DNA of 55,530 nt from a bacterium (GTDB taxonomy: Bacteria; Myxococcota_A; UBA9160; SZUA-336): contig JAAELY010000522.1 of the NCBI GenBank assembly GCA_024226335.1, positions 1 to 55,530 on the forward strand. The letters are read 5' to 3'. Every line of letters starts with the position of its first letter. The first letter of the stretch is position 1. A model generated the notes under the pieces. That model searched no databases and was not told where the DNA came from. It saw nothing but the letters and a program-made list of their open reading frames with translations. Positions 8,559 through 16,499 of this stretch are shown in pieces. The position numbers and the translations under genes were made by a program.

Positions 8559-8993
8559 ATGAGCGCCGACCAGCTCTTCTTGATCTGCAACTACGGAATC
8601 CTGCCAGCCTGGTGCCTGCTGATCTTCGCTCCCAGATGGGAGTGGACTCAACGGCTCGTGCACGCCGTGTGGGTTCCCGTACTGCTGGGTCCGGTGTACG
8701 CCTGGGCGATCCTCAGCGATAGCGGCACACCCGACGGCGCCAGTTTCGGGTCGCTACAGGGCGTGATGCTGTTTTTCACATCGGCCCAGTCCGCGCTTGC
8801 GGGCTGGATTCACTACCTGGTGTTCGACCTCTTCGTAGGCGCTTGGGAGTTGCGCGACGCCCAGCGTCGGGACCTGCCTCATCTGGCCGTCGTACCGTGT
8901 CTGGTGTTCACCCTCATGCTCGGACCGCTAGGCCTGCTTCTATACCTGCTATTGCGTTTCGGCCTGAAACGCGAACTCTCCCTCCAGGAGTAG
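8559..8993 (+). CDS. ABA4-like (DUF4281) integral membrane protein
   Basis: A 144-residue membrane protein with four hydrophobic segments. It resembles the ABA4/DUF4281 family: NYGILPAWCLLIFAP at the start, HYLVFDLFVGAWELRD in the middle and GPLGLLLYLLLR at the end. In plants ABA4 is needed for neoxanthin formation; the role of bacterial members is not established. I prefer ATG at 8559 to the TTG one codon earlier. It is followed 12 bases later by the ABM-domain gene, so the two probably form a transcription unit. Confidence 0.75.
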   Translation: MSADQLFLICNYGILPAWCLLIFAPRWEWTQRLVHAVWVPVLLGPVYAWAILSDSGTPDGASFGSLQGVMLFFTSAQSALAGWIHYLVFDLFVGAWELRDAQRRDLPHLAVVPCLVFTLMLGPLGLLLYLLLRFGLKRELSLQE

Positions 8994-9005
8994 AGAGGAC
9001 TCGAG

Positions 9006-9308
9006 ATGATACTGGAACAGGCCCTTCTCAACGTGAAGCCGGGCCAGGAGGACGCGTTCGAAAGCGCGTTCGAGAAGGCGCAGAAGATCGTCGCCTCGAT
9101 GCCCGGGTATGTTTCGCACGAGCTTTCGCGCTGTCTCGAAAACGACTCGCGTTATCTACTCTTGATCCGTTGGGACAGCCTCGAAGATCACACCGAGGGT
9201 TTTCGCGGCTCATCCGAATACCAGAAGTGGCGCGAGCTACTGCATCACTTCTACGATCCCTTTCCCAGCGTCGAGCACTACGAGTGGACGACCGGACCGG
9301 GTCTGTGA
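9006..9308 (+). CDS. Antibiotic biosynthesis monooxygenase (ABM) domain protein
   Basis: A 100-residue protein with the dimeric alpha/beta-barrel ABM fold: an N-terminal strand ILEQALLNVKPG, a helix to about residue 30, then SMPGYVSHELSR and SRYLLLIRWDSLEDH, both typical of the family. Members are cofactor-free monooxygenases, haem-degrading enzymes or enzymes of unknown role. I see no haem-binding signature that would decide. The last bases meet the stop of the convergent methyltransferase, with no space between them. Confidence 0.8.
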   Translation: MILEQALLNVKPGQEDAFESAFEKAQKIVASMPGYVSHELSRCLENDSRYLLLIRWDSLEDHTEGFRGSSEYQKWRELLHHFYDPFPSVEHYEWTTGPGL

Positions 9309-10097
9309 TCAGCTCTTCGTCGCCACGAAGAGGTAGCGATTCAGGCTGAAGAAGTACTCACCCGCCGCACCGAGTTCGCGTAACTCCTGTTTCCAGGCCT
9401 CGACTTCTTCCTCGCTGACGCCGGCCCGCCCAGCGACAAAGGCGGCGATCGCGCGGGTGATTCCGTAGCTGTAGGTGTGCTGCTGGTACTCGGTGTTGAG
9501 CAGCGGAACGACTTCGACGCGGCGCACGCGCAATCCAACTGCTTCCAGGCGTGGCCCCAGCGTCGCCGGAAGACCGGGATCGTGAAGGTGTTCCTCCCAG
9601 GCATCCATGATGCGGCGCAGACGATCCGGATCCCTTGTGTGGAAGACGGCGCTGTCCCAGTGCGTATCCAGAATCACCACGCGACCACCGGGCTTGAGCA
9701 CACGGGCGACTTCGGCGAGTGCCGTGCCCATATCGGGCACGTATTCGTAGACCTGGGTCGACACGACTGCATCGAAGCTCTCGTCGCCGAACGGAAGTTC
9801 TTCCGCATCGGCTTGTTTGAATTCGGTCCACGCCTGTTCTGCACAACGTGCTCGAGTCATCGCCAGCATCGGTTCGCTCTTGTCGATGCCCGCGACGAAC
9901 CCCGTCTTGCCGACCGCCGCGGCGAGATCGAAAGCGAGCAACCCGGGACCGATACCGATATCGAGAGCGCGCTCTCCGGGGCGCATCGCCAGAGTTTCGA
10001 GCACTCGGCAACGCTGCACCACGATATCGGGTGTTAGATAGACGCGTTCCAGCGTCTTTGCGGCTTGTGCGTCGAACTCGAGCTGTTGGGAACTCAT
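9309..10097 (-). CDS. Class I SAM-dependent methyltransferase (UbiE-like)
   Basis: A 262-residue small-molecule methyltransferase. Motif I ALDIGIGPGLLAFDLA binds SAM, GFVAGIDKSEPML supplies the acidic residue that contacts the ribose, and FDAVVSTQVYEYV with VARVLKPGGRVVILD are motifs II and III. The second half is probably substrate-binding. It is the last gene of a leftward operon, 7 bases after the flavoprotein gene and behind an esterase-like lipoprotein. The substrate is unknown, and the resemblance to UbiE-type enzymes does not prove quinone methylation. Confidence 0.82.
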   Translation of the reverse strand: MSSQQLEFDAQAAKTLERVYLTPDIVVQRCRVLETLAMRPGERALDIGIGPGLLAFDLAAAVGKTGFVAGIDKSEPMLAMTRARCAEQAWTEFKQADAEELPFGDESFDAVVSTQVYEYVPDMGTALAEVARVLKPGGRVVILDTHWDSAVFHTRDPDRLRRIMDAWEEHLHDPGLPATLGPRLEAVGLRVRRVEVVPLLNTEYQQHTYSYGITRAIAAFVAGRAGVSEEEVEAWKQELRELGAAGEYFFSLNRYLFVATKS

Positions 10098-10104
10098 GCG
10101 CCCA

Positions 10105-11544
10105 TCATACCCCCGCAGCTTTGCGGCCCGCTCTTCGGCCGAAGAATGTTGCGTCCCCGAGCGACAGGCCGCTGGCGTACCCGGGAGCCGCCAGACATGC
10201 AGTCGCGCGACCGGCGGCGTAGAGGCCTCTTATCGTTTCACCGTCGGGCGTGAGTACTTCGCCGTCGACCGTAGTCGACAGACCGCCGAGTGTGAAGGCG
10301 GCGTACAGCGAACTCTGTGTACGACAGTCGAGCGCACCATAAGGCGGATTGACAAGTGGCGTGAGCCACTTCGGATCCTTGCCAAACAGCGGATCGCCTC
10401 CGTGTTCGGCGTGTCGGTTGTACAGGGCCAGCGAAGTCTGCAGGCTTCCGTCGGGTAGACCGAGCTGAGTTTCCAGTTCCTCGATCGTCTCGCCGACCGC
10501 CGCGACGTCGCGCGGCACGTTTGGTCGCAGAAACGTCTCGTCGTCGAGAATCAGAAAGGCCTGCCCATCGTTGCGGAACACAGCGTATTCGCCGAGTCGT
10601 CCCATATAGGCATCTTCGTTGATGAAGCGTTGACCCTGAGCATTCACCAGGATGCCCTTGAGCAATTCCTTCGGCTCCGTGAAGGGCAACGAGATCGAAC
10701 CCATCCCCATGTTCACTGTACTGGCACCGGCGCCGACTCCCATGCGGATCCCGCTGCCATCGTCTCCTTCGGCTCCGACGCGCACATTGCAACGGCGCAG
10801 CAATGGCGCGTGCTGGTCGAGCATCTCGTCGTTGTTGATAAAGCCACCCGTGCTCAGAATCACACCGTGGGTCGCGCGAATCAGCAGTTCTGCTCCGCCG
10901 ATGCTCGCGAGTGCACCGAGCACCTCGCGCTGCGGCGTGACCACCAACGTCTGACAACGAGCATCCGTGAGAAACTCCGTCGACGTGCGCTGCACACTGG
11001 CCACGAGCTTTTGCATGAGCAGGCCGCCCGCCGCCCCGGGAATCTGTGGCACGTGACCGCGAGGCGCAGGCCGGGCAATTCGATTGAACGGCGCAACGGC
11101 TTCATTGCCCGAGTACACCAGACCGTCATCGGTCGGTGGTTCACCGCTATAGCCGGGATAGAACACTGGCTTGAAGGCAACTCCAAGTTCGGCAAGCCAG
11201 TGGTAGTGCTCGATACTTCCGTCGCAGTACAGGCGAATCTTGGCTTCGTCGGGTTTCTCCCCGCACGCGGCCATCAAATACTTGTACATCTCCTCTGGCG
11301 TGTCTTCGAAGCCGCACTCCTTTTGCACAGGAGTACCCCCACCCAGGTAGAGCACTCCGCCCGACATCGCAGATGTTCCGCCGCCTCCACTGGCTCGTTC
11401 CAGGAGGGTGACCCGCGCCCCTGCGCGCGAAGCCTCGATCGCGGCCGCAGCGCCGGCAGCGCCGCATCCCACCACCAGGACTTCCGTCTCGACGTCCCAC
11501 CGCTCGACTTCTCTGCTGTCGACGACCTTGGAGGGCTTTCGCAT
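10105..11544 (-). CDS. FAD-dependent oxidoreductase, 3-ketosteroid dehydrogenase/fumarate reductase family
   Basis: A 479-residue flavoprotein. The N-terminal dinucleotide-binding fold is VLVVGCGAAGAAAA, with ERASGGGGTSAMSGG following, as in 3-oxosteroid-1-dehydrogenases and fumarate-reductase flavoproteins. The C-terminal FAD segment is GLYAAGRATACLAAPGY and SGLSLGDATFFGRRAG. Such enzymes add or remove a double bond next to a carbonyl or carboxylate. Steroid, quinone-like or other enone substrates are possible and cannot be separated here. It lies between an esterase-like lipoprotein (9 bases) and a methyltransferase (7 bases), in one probable operon. Confidence 0.82.
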   Translation of the reverse strand: MRKPSKVVDSREVERWDVETEVLVVGCGAAGAAAAIEASRAGARVTLLERASGGGGTSAMSGGVLYLGGGTPVQKECGFEDTPEEMYKYLMAACGEKPDEAKIRLYCDGSIEHYHWLAELGVAFKPVFYPGYSGEPPTDDGLVYSGNEAVAPFNRIARPAPRGHVPQIPGAAGGLLMQKLVASVQRTSTEFLTDARCQTLVVTPQREVLGALASIGGAELLIRATHGVILSTGGFINNDEMLDQHAPLLRRCNVRVGAEGDDGSGIRMGVGAGASTVNMGMGSISLPFTEPKELLKGILVNAQGQRFINEDAYMGRLGEYAVFRNDGQAFLILDDETFLRPNVPRDVAAVGETIEELETQLGLPDGSLQTSLALYNRHAEHGGDPLFGKDPKWLTPLVNPPYGALDCRTQSSLYAAFTLGGLSTTVDGEVLTPDGETIRGLYAAGRATACLAAPGYASGLSLGDATFFGRRAGRKAAGV

Positions 11545-11553
11545 TCCGCCATC

Positions 11554-13182
11554 CTACCGCGACTGCGTTGGCGGAAGTCCACAGTGATACCACTGCTCGG
11601 GCTCTTCACAGCCACAGGTGGGTTTCCAGAAGGATTCCCGCCAGAACTCCAGATCGGTGAAGTCACCGTGTCGAATGGGAACTCCGGGTCCGCTGCCCGG
11701 GAAGAGCTTGAAGTGGATCTGATCGTGCAGGTGGTCAGGAACGTAGCGATGGCCGTGCAAAAGGCTCAGAGCGCGTCCAGAAGTGCGATCGAGGAGAGTG
11801 TCGGGGCTTTCCAAGAAGGAATCGATCCAGACCAGGAGCGAACCCGGGGGAGCCAGATCGAAGACTCGCATGCCCAGGATTTTCCGATCGGGAAAGCGTT
11901 CGGCCGCCTCCGCGTGCTCGTGCAAGGTGAGATGGTAGATATTCGTTTCCGGATGACGATCGAGATAGGGCAGCGCGCTTTCGAGGTAGCTTCGCAGAGA
12001 ATCCGCAGCAGCCATGTAGACGATATTCTTGAACTCGGGAACACCGACCTCGCCTCGCGTCGGTTCGAAGTTTGCGACGCGCAGCAGCTCATTGGTGATG
12101 ATCGCACCCATGCTATGCCCGACGATCGTGATCTCCAGCCGGTCACAGCTTGCGTGCTCCCCTTGCGGACCGCATTGCTCTTCGCGCAACGCTCGCATGA
12201 AGCGACGCAATGCACTTTCGGGCGCCCGATCGACCCAGGAGTAGTCATCGGCGTGGGCCGAAGCCTCTTCGGGTTCCAGCAGGAACTCCGCTTCGTTGTT
12301 GAACAGGAGGCGCACGCGGCGCTTCATCGAAGCCCAGGCTGCTGCGCCTCCACTCTCGACAATCGGACTGATCGCCACCCGCACCGGCAGCCAGAACAGA
12401 CTGCGGACGGCCGAGCCGATCGTTCCACCGCCTCCGGCTGCGCGACCAATCGAGATCTGCGGTTCCGAGCTGCCGGGTTTGGCGCAATCACATGCGCTGT
12501 CGCGACACACGAGCGCCTCGCCGGTCCGGCGCGCGACTTCGTCTTCATCCGGTTCGACCATCGGAATCTGCCCGCGCATCCTACGCTGGACGCTTCCGAG
12601 TACGGGGACAAAACCGAGCGAATCGAGTGCCGCCTGGGCCTCGAGCAACCAGACCAGTGGTGCGCGCGTCAATCCCCGCCCGATATCTCCGGCGAGCACC
12701 ACAGGCGACCACAGAATTCCCAGACCCGTCGGCCATTCTTTGCCCTGGCGGGTGCGCAGGAGGTGTTCATTGAAATAGCTCGATACCAGAGACGAATCCC
12801 AGTTCACGAAGATGGGGTAGAAATCCTTCATCTGCTCGCTGAGCGTCAGCACGCGAACCAGCGTCTCGCGTTGCTCATTCAGCCCGCCGTGAATGAAGAT
12901 CAGGACTTTCCTGGGCGCATCGGGCTTGCGCAATCCGGCGATCACGTCGGGGAACGGATTGCTCTTCCCGTCCCAGTCCAGCGGCAGTGTTTCGTATCGA
13001 CTGGGTGTGATTTTGGAGAAGACGGATCCATCGGGGCCAACCGGCTGGCCTTTGCGATCGAACATGACCACGTGTTCCGCTGGAACACCGCTTGGCATGC
13101 TTCTGCACGCCGCGCCGACGAGTACGAGCGCAATCGTCAACAGGAGTTTCCCGATCCACCGGATGTCGCTGGCGATATGCAT
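11554..13182 (-). CDS. Alpha/beta-hydrolase lipoprotein (esterase-like)
   Basis: A 542-residue exported hydrolase. The signal peptide ends in the lipobox LVGAAC, so it is probably lipid-anchored. The oxyanion-type segment VLIFIHGGLNEQRET and the nucleophile elbow GHSMG (Ser near residue 357) identify an alpha/beta hydrolase. The 240-residue stretch between them has several hydrophobic parts, which may form a lid or membrane contact. It heads the leftward operon with the flavoprotein and methyltransferase. A long open frame on the opposite strand across this gene is a codon-bias shadow. The substrate is unknown. Confidence 0.78.
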   Translation of the reverse strand: MHIASDIRWIGKLLLTIALVLVGAACRSMPSGVPAEHVVMFDRKGQPVGPDGSVFSKITPSRYETLPLDWDGKSNPFPDVIAGLRKPDAPRKVLIFIHGGLNEQRETLVRVLTLSEQMKDFYPIFVNWDSSLVSSYFNEHLLRTRQGKEWPTGLGILWSPVVLAGDIGRGLTRAPLVWLLEAQAALDSLGFVPVLGSVQRRMRGQIPMVEPDEDEVARRTGEALVCRDSACDCAKPGSSEPQISIGRAAGGGGTIGSAVRSLFWLPVRVAISPIVESGGAAAWASMKRRVRLLFNNEAEFLLEPEEASAHADDYSWVDRAPESALRRFMRALREEQCGPQGEHASCDRLEITIVGHSMGAIITNELLRVANFEPTRGEVGVPEFKNIVYMAAADSLRSYLESALPYLDRHPETNIYHLTLHEHAEAAERFPDRKILGMRVFDLAPPGSLLVWIDSFLESPDTLLDRTSGRALSLLHGHRYVPDHLHDQIHFKLFPGSGPGVPIRHGDFTDLEFWRESFWKPTCGCEEPEQWYHCGLPPTQSR

Positions 13183-13246
13183 GTCTTGGCACTGTAGGAC
13201 AACCCTGTCCAGAGCGGCCGGCGCCGCGGTGTATTAGCCTGCGCCC

Positions 13247-14395
13247 ATGGCCGGAGTCTTGTGGACGATCTGGATAGCGACGGGCGGGCTGCTCACCTAC
13301 GTGTATGCGGGCTACCCCCTTCTGTCGGGCTTGCTTGCACGCATCGCCGCCCGTCCGCATCGCCGAGACGCAATCGAGCCCAGCGTTTCGCTGATCATCC
13401 TGGCCTATAACGAAGAGCGCGGCATAGCGGCCAAACTGGAAAATTCCCTCGCCCTCGACTACCCGAGCGACAAGCTCGAGATCGTGGTCGCCTCGGACGG
13501 CTCCGAGGACCGGACGGACGAAATCGTCAGAGGATTCGCCGATCGGGGCGTGCGCTTGTTCCGCGCGGATGAACATCCGGGCAAAACGGGAACCACCAAT
13601 CGCGTCGTACCCGGCACCCAGGGCGATATCCTGGTGTTCTCGGACGCGACGGGCGTCTACGGTCACGATGCACTTCGGGCCCTGGTTCGGAACTTCGCCG
13701 ATCCCGAGGTCGGTGCCGTCAGCGGGCGGGTTACATATACGTACGGCGGGTCCGCATCCGCCGAAGGTTTCGATGCCTACCAGAAGCTGGTGGTATTCGC
13801 GCGCAAGGCCGACGGTGAATGGGGTACCGAGACTTCGACCAGCGGCAGCATCACCGCAATTCGCCGCGAGTTGTTTCGGGCAATTCCCTGCCAACTCGAC
13901 TTCGACATGGCCAATCCACTGCACGTTGCCTTTGCGGGATACCGCACCGTTTACGAACCGGAAGCGACCTCGGGTGAGGAAGCGCGGGAAGAAGCTGCAA
14001 GCGAGTTCGGCGCCCGAGTCCGCATGGCCGTCTTCTCTTTCAGCTTCCTCCCCTACTTCCTGTCGCACCTGCGCGAATGCCAGAATCGCCGCTATGTGTT
14101 CCAGATGCTCAGCCACAAGGTGTTGCGCTGGCTCTCACCCTTCCTGCTACTCGGGTTCTTGGCCAGCAGCGCCTTGCTCGCGTCTCAATCGACGCTCGCC
14201 GTCAGCGCACTCACGGCTCAACTCCTGTTCTATGCGCTAGCAGGGGCGGGCTATCTGATGCAAGGCTCGCGTGGCCTGATTGCACGAGCCACCGGCATCC
14301 CGCTGTTCTTCGTGACGATCAACCTGGCGTTTCTCGTAGGCGGAATGCGCTGGCTGCGCGGCGAACGAATCGGGACCTGGAAACCCGAACGCTAG
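13247..14395 (+). CDS. Membrane-bound family 2 glycosyltransferase
   Basis: A 382-residue inverting glycosyltransferase, probably moving a sugar from a nucleotide donor to a growing surface polysaccharide or glycolipid. One N-terminal membrane segment (about 1-25) is followed by the GT-A domain with SVSLIILAYNEERGI, VASDGSEDRT and the metal-binding-type SDATG. ETSTSGSITAIRR precedes the acceptor region, and a QNRRY stretch stands where processive enzymes have QXXRW. Three C-terminal membrane segments follow. It is divergent from the lipoprotein esterase with 64 bases between them. The sugar is unknown. Confidence 0.87.
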   Translation: MAGVLWTIWIATGGLLTYVYAGYPLLSGLLARIAARPHRRDAIEPSVSLIILAYNEERGIAAKLENSLALDYPSDKLEIVVASDGSEDRTDEIVRGFADRGVRLFRADEHPGKTGTTNRVVPGTQGDILVFSDATGVYGHDALRALVRNFADPEVGAVSGRVTYTYGGSASAEGFDAYQKLVVFARKADGEWGTETSTSGSITAIRRELFRAIPCQLDFDMANPLHVAFAGYRTVYEPEATSGEEAREEAASEFGARVRMAVFSFSFLPYFLSHLRECQNRRYVFQMLSHKVLRWLSPFLLLGFLASSALLASQSTLAVSALTAQLLFYALAGAGYLMQGSRGLIARATGIPLFFVTINLAFLVGGMRWLRGERIGTWKPER

Positions 14396-14451
14396 CAAGA
14401 CCTGCGCAGCCAAGCGGCAGGCCGCACCCAGTATCCTTGGAGCAGTCCACT

Positions 14452-14506
14452 ATCGGCGTTGATTTGCCTCGGAGACGGGATGTGATTCAAGTCCTGTCCC
14501 GCCGAT
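14452..14506 (+). other. Nested inverted repeats in the leader of the PilZ gene
   Basis: ATCGGC at 14452-14457 pairs with GCCGAT at 14501-14506. Inside it CGGGA (14476-14480) pairs with TCCCG (14497-14501). Both ends sit within 70 bases of the PilZ start codon, which has no clear ribosome-binding site. A regulatory leader or a remnant of a structured RNA is possible, but I could not fit it to a tRNA cloverleaf or to a cyclic di-GMP riboswitch. Confidence 0.25.
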
Positions 14507-14522
14507 TCCGAAAAATTCGCTG

Positions 14523-15080
14523 ATGGCGCGACAACGTTCAACAGGAACCGATATCGTCGGCTCCGTACTATCACTGTTTCGACAGCCCAAGGCGACCAAG
14601 GTCAAGGCTCGGGTGCCAACGGCATCCAAGAAGAAGCAGCCGAAGATGAAGGTCACGCCCAAGAAGGTCTCGCAGGAGGCCTCGGGCGACGAGCCTCGCG
14701 CGATTCGCGTGGCTCAACGTTTCGATCTGACGGCATCTGTGGAATTGACCAGTACCGGTGGCTGCGAGTGCGGAAGCGGTACTGTGCGCAATCTCTCCAC
14801 GAGCGGTGTACTCATCGAACCGGGAACCATGGACGTTCCGGTGGGCACCTCGATCACGGTATTGTTCACGGTGATTGCAGACGCGACGAATCTGACGGTG
14901 ACCGGACGGGTCGCGCGCTTTACCTCGGAAGGCCTCGCGGTCAGTTTCGTCGCTCCTGACGAAAGGTTTCGGGCCGTGGTCAGTCAAGTGATCCCGAAAC
15001 TCGCGCCCAAGACCGAAGGCGCCTGGCGCTTCCGAATGCCGGACAAGGATCCGAAGAAAGACAAGAAGGGCCGCCGATAG
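14523..15080 (+). CDS. PilZ-domain protein, probable cyclic di-GMP receptor
   Basis: A 185-residue cytoplasmic protein. The N-terminal 55 residues are Lys-rich and probably disordered. A PilZ domain follows with the two cyclic di-GMP-binding motifs intact: RVAQR (Arg62 to Arg66, fitting RXXXR) and NLSTSG (90-95, fitting [D/N]XSXXG). It ends in another Lys-rich tail. PilZ proteins pass the cyclic di-GMP level on to motility or polysaccharide synthesis, and it stands next to the GT2 gene. There is no cyclase or phosphodiesterase in the window. No strong ribosome site is seen before the ATG. Confidence 0.85.
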   Translation: MARQRSTGTDIVGSVLSLFRQPKATKVKARVPTASKKKQPKMKVTPKKVSQEASGDEPRAIRVAQRFDLTASVELTSTGGCECGSGTVRNLSTSGVLIEPGTMDVPVGTSITVLFTVIADATNLTVTGRVARFTSEGLAVSFVAPDERFRAVVSQVIPKLAPKTEGAWRFRMPDKDPKKDKKGRR

Positions 15081-15122
15081 CCGCGTCCATCGGCGCCAGA
15101 GCTTCGCGCCGTCCTTCACATG

Positions 15123-15180
15123 CCTTTTGCGAACCTCCTTTCGCGAACCCCTTTTCTGAAATCCCTCTTTTCGGAAACCC
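15123..15180. repeat. Four degenerate 14-15 bp tandem repeats
   Basis: Four head-to-tail units begin CCTTTTGCGAACCT, CCTTTCGCGAACCC, then CCCTTTTCTGAAAT and CCCTCTTTTCGGAAA. Each is a pyrimidine tract followed by a short GAA-containing part. The array sits in the 162-base gap between the PilZ gene and the Coq4-like gene, upstream of the latter. No palindrome long enough for a terminator is present. It may be a slippage-derived repeat or a protein-binding array. Confidence 0.6.
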
Positions 15181-15242
15181 TGACCTGACGGAAACTCCCC
15201 GCTCGCGGTGATAGGCTGGTGTCGATTCCGAAAGGAGACACC

Positions 15243-16007
15243 ATGCCAAGCGACCAGGGAATGAAACTGCGTCGGGAGTGGCTTCTCGGATTTCGCAGCC
15301 TCTGGCAATTCATCAGGGGAAAGGGCGGCCTCGATAGCGCCATGGAGGCCATGTTCGCGCTGGCGGGCCCCACCGTCGAGCGGGAATTCGAGAAGTTCGC
15401 CGCGCATCCGGTGGGACAGAGACTGCTGAAGGAATCTCCCCGTCCGGATCTGAATGCTCTGCTGGCCGATCAAGCAACATTGCGCGCGATGCCCGAGGGC
15501 AGCTTCGCCGACGCCTATCTCATCTATATGGGTGATGTGGGCATGGCCCCGGCCGACGCGTTTCTGGAAGCGGCCGGCCTCGACGAAAAGGCAAGGCGTT
15601 TCGGTTGGAGCGATGATCAGCTCTGGTTCGTAAGACGCATGGCGAACAGCCACGACCTGTTTCACGTCCTCGGGGGCTACGATCGCACGATCACCGGCGA
15701 AGTCGGCGTGGACGCCTTCACCGCTGGGCACATCCCGCTGATCCCGATTCGCCTGATGATGCTGTACTTCCTGATCCTCAAGCCGTCGGATCCGATCAGC
15801 TGGTGTCGCTACGTCCTGAACTCCTACAAGCACGGACACAGAACTCCTTCTCTTTTCTGCGTCGACTACGAAGCCGTGCTACCCCTGCCTCTCGATGAAG
15901 TGAGGCGCCAGATCGGCGTCCCGAGCTTTGAAGAAATCCACGCGCGAGGCGTCCCCCTGAAGGGACGAGTCCTGGATCGAATCGAACGAAGGATCGAGGG
16001 CCGCTAG
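15243..16007 (+). CDS. Coq4-like protein (ubiquinone biosynthesis COQ4 family)
   Basis: A 254-residue protein with the COQ4 signature HDXXHX11E: His137, Asp138, His141 and Glu153 in HDLFHVLGGYD...GE. These residues hold a metal ion in the family. COQ4 organises or takes part in coenzyme Q biosynthesis in mitochondria; bacterial homologues are less well understood. The start is ATG at 15243 with a good AAAGGAG site; an upstream in-frame GTG at 15219 would include that site and is rejected. A lipoprotein cytochrome c follows 15 bases later, which fits a respiratory role. No other coq or ubi gene is present. Confidence 0.83.
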   Translation: MPSDQGMKLRREWLLGFRSLWQFIRGKGGLDSAMEAMFALAGPTVEREFEKFAAHPVGQRLLKESPRPDLNALLADQATLRAMPEGSFADAYLIYMGDVGMAPADAFLEAAGLDEKARRFGWSDDQLWFVRRMANSHDLFHVLGGYDRTITGEVGVDAFTAGHIPLIPIRLMMLYFLILKPSDPISWCRYVLNSYKHGHRTPSLFCVDYEAVLPLPLDEVRRQIGVPSFEEIHARGVPLKGRVLDRIERRIEGR

Positions 16008-16022
16008 GAAATGGGAGAGAAG

Positions 16023-16490
16023 ATGGGCGCGGTTTCGAATTCTACAATCGCGAGCCTCGCGTTGGCGATGGTAGTGCTCCTGGGAGCCTGCGCGCAGGCC
16101 AATCTCCAGACCAGTCCAGAGGCTCCACCTGTCGCCGTGATTGTCGAGCCCGTGGTTCAGGGCCCTCCCGATCCCGATGCGGGAAAGCAGTTCTTCGACA
16201 GCATCCGCGGAGGCAACTGCAAGATCTGTCACTACACGAACGAGCGACGCATGGTCGGTCCCGGCATGAGAAACGTCACCCGGCGCCACACGGAAGACTG
16301 GCTTCGCATGTGGCTCAACGATCCACAGGGAACCTGGCGCAGTGGACATCCCGAGACTGAAGAACTGAGGACCAGGACGCGCAAGAACAAGGTTCCCGTC
16401 ACCGCTTGTGTGAAGCAGCCCATGACCGAGAAGCAGGTGGACGACCTGATCTCCTTCCTCAAGACCCTGGAAACGGATCAGACGCCGTAG
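16023..16490 (+). CDS. Lipoprotein c-type cytochrome, mono-haem
   Basis: A 155-residue exported electron carrier. The signal peptide ends in the lipobox LLGAC, so it should be lipid-anchored. The haem site is CKICH (Cys66, Cys69, His70). Met residues in GPGMRNV or QPMTEKQ are candidates for the sixth ligand, the latter fitting the usual C-terminal Met loop. I prefer ATG at 16023, which has GGGAGAG just before it, to ATG at 16011. It follows the Coq4-like gene closely and could take electrons from the quinol pool. Confidence 0.85.
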   Translation: MGAVSNSTIASLALAMVVLLGACAQANLQTSPEAPPVAVIVEPVVQGPPDPDAGKQFFDSIRGGNCKICHYTNERRMVGPGMRNVTRRHTEDWLRMWLNDPQGTWRSGHPETEELRTRTRKNKVPVTACVKQPMTEKQVDDLISFLKTLETDQTP

Positions 16491-16499
16491 AGAGCGAGT

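Noticed and set aside
10630-13197. 855-codon open frame on the plus strand
   Set aside because: It lies opposite two well-supported leftward genes (flavoprotein and esterase) with clear motifs. Its translation has no fold-like pattern and is what GC-rich codon usage produces in the complementary frame.
12875-14116. 413-codon open frame on the minus strand
   Set aside because: It covers the GT2 glycosyltransferase and the 5' end of the esterase in another frame. The GT2 motifs are intact on the plus strand, so this is a shadow.
14452-14506. tRNA or cyclic di-GMP riboswitch before the PilZ gene
   Set aside because: The two nested stems do not form a cloverleaf or T-arm with correct spacing, and the conserved riboswitch core sequences are absent. 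Kept only as a weak structured leader.
15123-15180. CRISPR-like array
   Set aside because: The units are adjacent without spacers, degenerate and only 14-15 bases long.
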